In this document: positions 57,936-64,000 of the stretch, piece after piece
Layout: each line of letters starts with the position of its first letter
How positions within the stretch are numbered: position 1 is the stretch's first letter
Origin: Gymnogyps californianus
Lineage: Eukaryota; Chordata; Aves; Accipitriformes; Cathartidae
Assembly (NCBI RefSeq): GCF_018139145.2
Contig: NC_059477.1
Coordinates: 28,437,502 to 28,501,501, forward strand
DNA: 64,000 nt
Direction: 5' to 3'
Notes under the pieces: model-generated
What the model was told of the DNA's origin: nothing
Seen by the model: only the letters and a program-made list of their open reading frames with translations
Database searches by the model: none
Made by a program: the position numbers and the translations under genes

Positions 57936-60900
57936 ATATATGTGCAATGTTGTAAGTTGTTGGAAGGTCCATCTCTTAGTAGATTATATGGAATAAAACA
58001 TACACAGCAAGACAACAGAGATGAGTGAGGCAAAGAGGAGACTCTAGGAAATGAGTATAACAACTTTTTAGATAATCTTCTCTGAGCTTTAAAGAGAGTG
58101 TAAATTATTAAAATGCACAGGACAGGACAAATATAGCCAGGTCTTTTAAAGTGATTAACATATGGTGATGATGGGCTCAGGCCAACTTTCACTAAAGGCA
58201 CAAGGGCATCTTCCTGTTATCTTTGTTTGGATCTAGGTCTAATCTTACATAGCTCCAACAAAAAGCAGCTAAATATGCTTCATCATATATATCCCAGGTA
58301 AACCAAGCGTCTGTTACTGAAGCTTGTATTATTTTCCTGAACCAAAATCCTGAGGAGGAATCCTGTCCTCGCCGTAATCCATGGTGGTTTTATTATTTAG
58401 TTCAGTTGGGCTCATATTTCACCACTAGTATCTTTATAACTCCCTGAATCTTATTTTTTTTGTCATTCAAGGCCACCAGCACAGGATGACCCCATTTTAC
58501 AAGGAAAACTCCTCTCCTGAATTTTTTTTTAAATGGCCTGTTTATTTCACAGTGACTGCAGCTTAGACTGGTTTCAGTGGCAATCCTAGCTGCTCAGCAG
58601 TTCTGAAAATCAGCCTAGTGGCTTTTATCTCCTTTTTATATCTATACAAATAAAAGTTAAGTATTTTGCTATGACTAACAACATGGTAGTAGGAATAAAA
58701 GCTTTATTGATCATTGTAAGAGCATTAAAAAGGCTTTGTAGAGTCACTAAGTTCAGTTATAATGTCCAAAGCTAAACAACAATGAAGATCTTTGAACTAA
58801 ATGTTAAGAGCATTACTGAAATACAGAACTATTTGGTTAGTTAGCTACATCCAATCATGAAAAACAGAGGACAAGAGTAGGCAGAGGTATCAAAGTGGTC
58901 AGAAAGGAAAAGCATATAAATACATATTCAAACATATGTATATATATTTAATATTACATAAAAGCTACTAGACCTGGCCATAATAGTGCTGAAAATCAAT
59001 TTGTTTAGAAAAGAATATACTGGGCTGATTATGCATCCCTTGGTACCATTAACAACATTTTAGATAAAATACTGGTTTGTTTGCTTACAGACTGTGTTTT
59101 AAGAGGAAAACTCTCCGTTGGAAAAATAAATATGCAAAAATATATTGCCCCATAGGCAGTAATCAGCACAATAAATTCTCCATTTTTAACCTTCTTCTTC
59201 ACATGTAAATCCTTGTTTTTTTCATGATATTTACTACAAAAGGTATGAGAAGAATACTTAGCCCTTCCTATCAATGCAATTAAAACATAGCATTACTTAT
59301 AGAATGAAAAACACAGTATATGTTCATCAGGTTCATAAACTCACAGGCAAGGCAGGCTAATAATTTATTACCAATCTGCTTGGTTTTTTACACAGCTGAT
59401 GAGAAGACTTAGTCAGGGATTGACCAGGTGAAATATCCTTTGAACATGTTACAAAACCAAAAACTTTGCCAGAAGAAACTACAGCTGAAATAGGCACAGA
59501 AGATAAAAGGTGAGAGGGAATTCAGAGAGACAGGGACATAAATGACTTCATGAGACAAGAATAGAATCCAAAATTCCTGACTGCTCCCTCCAAAGTGCTG
59601 TCCATTAAATTGCATTAGTATAATTGCACAAGAGTCAGGTCTCGAACTTTCTGTCATTTCAGTTCTGTGTCCAGTATAACAGACACAGCCTTTTTCAAAG
59701 TACATGAAGTCAAAATGCAATTTGTTTGGGCTTTTTATAGAATGAGACGTAGAGGTTTAAAAGAAAAAAAATTAGTGGAGTTCAGTAAGTAACAGGAGAC
59801 ATCAGACCCAGACCAATCTGATAGAATATACTAATCTTTTGCAACCAGGAGAGTTTTTCTACCAATAATGAAGACATGAGCTTGAGTCTAAGTAGCATTT
59901 CTGAGGTGTATTCAAGGTACGGTACACTTGTCATGTAGCAAGCCTCTAATGCACTTGGAAATCTCAAGATAAATTTCAACATGCAGAGGTTTGAGGACAT
60001 TGGGAATAATCTAATCTACTATTTCAAATTTAATTTAGTTTTAAGAAGGGTTTTTTTTTACACTTACGTTATGTCCCTGCCACAGTTGCATGCTGAGAGT
60101 ATTGCACATCACATTAGATTAAGGTCAATTAGCAGTGTTATAAAGGCCTTTTTCCTTCCTCTGTCTCTTACTCTCTCTTTTTAAAATGAGGCAGCACTGC
60201 AATTTTGTGATTAAAACTCTGTGTCTTGAAGCATATCAGATGAGAGAGCTTGGCTGGCCTCCAACTGTGATTAAGGCTATGACTTTTGGCCTATGATTTT
60301 TGGCCTAAAGGGTCATGAGGAATCAGAACTTCACTGACCCGTTAATCAGAACTGATTAAGAAGTGGTGGCTTGTGCTCTGTTTGGTACTCCCTTACCTAC
60401 CATGTGGAGCTTATAATAAGGGGCTATTGCTCTGTCAGCAACGCTAGGAAAATTCAACCTTTGAAAGGCCTTGTGGACAACATTCTTTGAAATGATAGGA
60501 GATTTGGAGTATTTTATCTTTCATTTAAACAATTTGAGAAGAGGCAGAGTTTTAGAAAGTCCTTAGAATCCTATTGATGGAAAGGTGAATATTTCCAAGA
60601 CATCTTTAAGACATAAGGACCTGGGATGCTGTAAAATTCTTGAGATGTTTGGTGTGGTTTGCACAACTCTCTCCAAAGTATTGCATAGGCAGAAGAGGAA
60701 AGAGGGGAGCAAAGGCAACAGGTTAGAATTCACTGTTCTACAAGTACTTTTAAGGGGCAATGCAAAGAATGGAAAACGTGGACAAACAACTGATAACAAA
60801 GAAATACACAACTCATCAGTTCGTGTTGCACATGCCTTCATATGTCTGCTGTGTCTTGGATGAAAGGCTACTGAAATCTCACCTGGAGAGCCCCCTCATT

Positions 60901-61441
60901 CAATTGGTGAGCAGATTTATGCAGATGCTCGATAGTTCAGCCAAGAAGTCAAGTAACACGGACCATAGAGCTCACAGGAAGAGTTTCAAATTATCTGGAG
61001 TGTTAATGATTCCACTGAAACAGGAAAATCACTCCCCATCTTTTTTCAGCTTCATAGCAGAAGCTATATCTTCTCGTTATTGAAGACTTCTGAGAGTCTT
61101 AGTCTGGTTCCTAACGAGAACAGGAACATCAAGGTTTGAACACCTCTGCCTCTGAAAACCATTTTACTTACTTTTCTGTAACTTTGCTTTGGGTACTGGG
61201 AGAGCATAGATTGTGAGCAAGGAACACCTTTGCCCATGTTAGTGTACGTGTGCATGTATGTATGTGTATATATATATCTCTCTCTCAGTAATTTAAGTCT
61301 GGCCCTACCCTGTGAAATATTACAGCCCAGATACCACGTGTGAAAGTGATGGAGTTTTGCCTATTCCTGTGGTCAAATCAGTGACCATCATTAGCCAAAT
61401 AAACTGAGTAGAAAGATTCCCATCAGCTTTATTTGGGGTAG
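57936..61441. other. Unique AT-rich sequence, no gene recognised
   Basis: It contains a 14-bp tandem duplication with one mismatch (60,277-60,304, units CTATGACTTTTGGC and CTATGATTTTTGGC) and a mixed TG/TA/TC dinucleotide run (61,251-61,286). No gene is supported. Confidence 0.6.
61251..61286. repeat. Compound TG/TA/TC microsatellite
   Basis: TGCATGTATGTATGTGTATA is followed by TATATATCTCTCTCTC, about 36 bp of alternating purine-pyrimidine then TC repeats. Confidence 0.9.
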
Positions 61442-62034
61442 TGTCGTGGTTGAACCCCAGTTGGCAACCAAGCACAACACAGCCGCTCACTCGCTCCCCC
61501 CACCCAGTGGGATGGGGGAGAGAATCAGAAAAAACAAAAGCAAAACTTGTGGGATGAGGTAAAGACAGTTAAGACAGATTAATAGGACAGAGAAGGAAGA
61601 AAATAGTAATAATGATAATAATAATAATGGTAATAATAATAAAAAAAGAATTAGATTATACGAACCAAGTGATGCACAATGCAATCTCTCACCACTCGCC
61701 CACTGATGCCCAGTCATTTCCCAAGCAGAGGTCCCCGGCCAGCTTTCTCCCCAGTTTATATACTGGGCATGATGTCATATGGTATGGAATATTCCTTTGG
61801 CCAGTTTGGGTCAGCTGTCCTGGCTGTGTCCCCTCCCAACTTCTTGTGCCCTTCCAGCCTTCTCGCTGGCGGGGCATGAGAAGCTGAAAAGTCCTTGACT
61901 TAGTATAAATGCTACTTAGCCTCAACTGAAAACATCAATGTGTTATCAACATTATTCTCATGCTAAATGCAAAACACAGCATTATACCAGCTACTAGGAA
62001 GAAAATTAACTCTATCCCAGCTGAAACCAGGACA
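61442..62034 (-). mobile_element. Solo LTR, family A (ERVL-like), alternate form, antisense, with perfect TSD
   Basis: On the plus strand it runs from TGTCGTGGTTGAACCCCAGT to GCTGAAACCAGGACA. Flanking GGTAG (61,437-61,441) and GGTAG (62,035-62,039) are a perfect 5-bp target-site duplication. The middle block holds a long ATA-rich run (about 61,600-61,645). TATAAA is on the minus strand at 61,755-61,760. It has the same alternate middle block as the copies at 34,641 and 47,624. No internal proviral sequence remains. Confidence 0.97.
61755..61760 (-). promoter_or_regulatory. LTR TATA box (family A, minus copy 3)
   Basis: The minus strand reads CCAGTATATAAACTGGGG, as in the other family A copies. 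Confidence 0.7.
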
Positions 62035-62039
62035 GGTAG

Positions 62040-63489
62040 GCCAATGGTAATCTGGTGGTGTGTCAAAAGAAGCAAAGAAATATGTGCTTTTAATGGACTT
62101 TATAATCTTCTATTGGACAGTCATTAGAGGACAATTTTCATGATATACGTACTCCAGGGCTATCTCATCTTGCTTTAAATGTCATACAGATTTGGGTATG
62201 TATTATTATGCTTAATAATGTATATTATAACCAGTGATGTTAATAGCCTTAATGTACTGGACAATGTTTCTACAGATTAGTGAGTCTATGACTTAAGAGC
62301 TTACAGTTTAAATAGAACAGACAATGAGCCAGAAATAAGTAAATATTCTATGAAAACATTAGGACTAATAAGACCACCAAAGAATGACTTGGCTGGCTAT
62401 TCTGCGTAGCAGTGTGTTGGCAATCCCAGGAAGGCCTGGAAAATAGGAAATCTAATTATGGTAGCCGTACAGCTGGAATAATGTAAAACTGTTGACTGTG
62501 CCCAAAATGTGGCAAGATAGTAAATTAACAAGCAGGATGTCTATAGACAATTAAGGGACGAACGAGAGTCTATGCAAGGGGATTTTGACCTTTAAGGTGG
62601 TGAACATACAGATGAGGAAATGACAACTTTTGAAAAATTACAAGAGGACCTGAACACCTAATGCAGATAATGGTTGGGACTTGCATGCACGGTCAGTGTA
62701 TAGATAAAGTAATTTAAAAGCGCACAATAAAAGTCAGGGTAGAAGATGATAACAAACTGTGGATTGCACATTGCATAAGGAAGTTATTCTAGAAATAAAA
62801 AGAAAAACTCAGCTTGTATCCTTTGTTTTTATACTGATGGACAGCTATGACCTTTGTCACCCCTGTGTGATTGCCTCCTTATAATGCTGGGTTTGCCATG
62901 CACTGTGCAGTCCTGAACAGAGAAATAGGGATGGCCAATCGAGTGATGCACAGAGCTGTGTGTCAGGACAAGGCTGAGTGTGTCACACTATTAGAAGAAT
63001 TCAAAATAAGCTCTGGAAAATCAGCTATGGCCAGTGGGTGAGAAACTGTTCCTTGGATTTCCAATGGTGAGCTGAGAATCACTGGAGTTTCTAGGGAATC
63101 AGTGGTCCTCAGATTGTTGAGAACAGTTAATATGGTAGTGCAGTAGAAAGACCCTGGAAAGTGCAAATGGTACACAAACTTTTGGCCAGTTAAACCAAGA
63201 AAGCGAATATACTAATGCCTTTCTTGTTTTTCTGAAAATGTTGGCTATGACCTGAGAGCTAACGCAGGTAGCACCAGTGACAAATTCTACAGGTTACTCG
63301 GATAATGTTACAGATTAATCACATAGGTTGGATGTTTTTAAACAATCTGGCCTCTTGAGCTTTAATATACACTAGTTCAGGAGAAATATGCGATTTAACT
63401 ACAGGTTTCTTCAGATAGCTCAGGGAAGACAGGTGAGCAATAGTAGATTGGAATGAGATATATATTATATTTCTCTTTAAAAGCAAGGA
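62040..63489. other. Unique AT-rich sequence, no gene recognised
   Basis: The right part (from about 63,250) may already belong to the CR1 copy that follows, since faint CR1-like words appear (GACAAATTCTACAGGTTAC, AGATAGCTCAGGGAAGACAG), but the match is too weak to place its edge. Confidence 0.5.
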
Positions 63490-64000
63490 GAAAAAAATGG
63501 AGACAGAATTTTATAGACCTCCAGTTTAAACTCAAAACTCATTAAAAAAATAATTAAAACCACCACCACCACAACAACATCCTCCAAACTGAGACATATA
63601 TTCAAACAAACTATTTTTACCATATAAAACTTAAGAAGTAGATGAGTAGCAGTCAGCATGGATGTATCAGGAACAAATCATGTCAGATAAATGTAATTGT
63701 ATTCCATGACAGGCCTTGTGAATAGAGGAAAGTGGTAAATGTCACGTTTTGACTGCAGTAAGACTTCTGAGTGTCTTACATGGTATTGTAATATCCAAAC
63801 CAGAGAAACATAGACTGAATAAAATTACTCTTAGATGGGTGACTGTTATACAGTTGGAATACCATGTGTAAAGAGTAGGTAGCCATAGTTAACTCTCAAC
63901 GGCTATATGGGATCTGCAGGGGTGAGCCCTGGATACAGGATTGTTTGGTTTTATATTTTCAGATGATGTCTAACTGAAAGGACATTCAAATATGTTGGGA
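63490..64000 (+). mobile_element. CR1-type LINE, ORF2 reverse-transcriptase fragment, sense, runs off the window
   Basis: From ATTTTATAGACCTCCAGTTT through AGTAGCAGTCAGCATGGATG, GAACAAATCATGTCAG, CCTTGTGAATAGAGGAAAGT, GGTAAATGTCACGTTTTGAC, TGCAGTAAGACTTCTGAGTG, AAATTACTCTTAGATGGGTG and GGAATACCATGTGTAAAGAG to GGGATCTGCAGGGGTGAGCC, the blocks follow the amniote CR1 ORF2 consensus. It covers the start of the reverse transcriptase, including the 'YLDFSKAFDTVSH' motif region and the 'SGVPQGSVLGP' motif region. Both motifs are broken by substitutions and small indels, so the copy is dead. A CCA/CAA-rich microsatellite (63,560-63,579) has expanded inside it. The rest of the element lies to the right of the window. 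Confidence 0.86.
63560..63579. repeat. (CCA)n/(CAA)n trinucleotide repeat
   Basis: CCACCACCACCACAACAACA, lying inside the CR1 reverse-transcriptase fragment, so it arose after insertion. Confidence 0.9.

Noticed and set aside
58440..58640. Possible further SINE relic (GTTCTGAAAATCAGCC)
   Set aside because: The matching word is short and the surrounding order does not follow any consensus I remember.
1..64000. CRISPR array, operons, tRNA genes, bacterial features
   Set aside because: No regularly spaced identical repeats, cloverleaf-like A/B boxes or compact gene order are present; the sequence is clearly vertebrate nuclear DNA.

Overview
The window looks like bird nuclear DNA from a gene-poor, AT-rich intergenic or intronic region. 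I found no protein-coding gene, tRNA, rRNA or recognisable microRNA. The case for a bird rests on the repeats. There are CR1-type LINE fragments, one ending in the octamer tail ATTCTATG, and solo LTRs of two families that I associate with avian class III (ERVL-like) endogenous retroviruses. Ancient amniote relics are also present, and nothing resembles mammalian L1 or Alu. Many of the longest open frames begin at GTG or TTG, or lie inside LTRs, so they are not evidence of genes.

Layout. Bases 1-31,305 are mostly unique sequence with a few very old relics (1,590-1,700; 3,010-3,075; 3,340-3,410) and one old CR1 copy (24,056-24,400). Bases 31,306-62,034 hold six solo LTRs. Family A has four copies: 31,306-31,903 on the plus strand, and 34,641-35,222, 47,624-48,230 and 61,442-62,034 on the minus strand. 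Family B has two copies of about 1.15 kb, at 35,640-36,794 and 48,861-50,008, both minus. Two family A copies keep perfect 5-bp target-site duplications. Between and beside the LTRs lie old CR1 pieces: antisense 3' ends (32,345-32,935; 38,045-38,320; 40,290-40,560), a short younger 3' tail (41,600-41,664), a reverse-transcriptase C-terminal to 3' piece (50,685-51,245), an endonuclease-domain piece followed by a 3' end (53,885-54,945), and a reverse-transcriptase piece running off the right edge (63,490-64,000).

Nothing here works as a gene system. The most structured elements are the LTRs. All six keep a TATA-like box, and four keep a clear poly(A) signal. Family B has a GC-rich tandem array with about 39-52 bp spacing between its presumed promoter and poly(A) site, and a frame of 99 codons stays open in both copies. 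Family A occurs as two structural forms that share their ends but differ in the middle. Identifications come from reading against remembered repeat consensus sequences; no database search was run.
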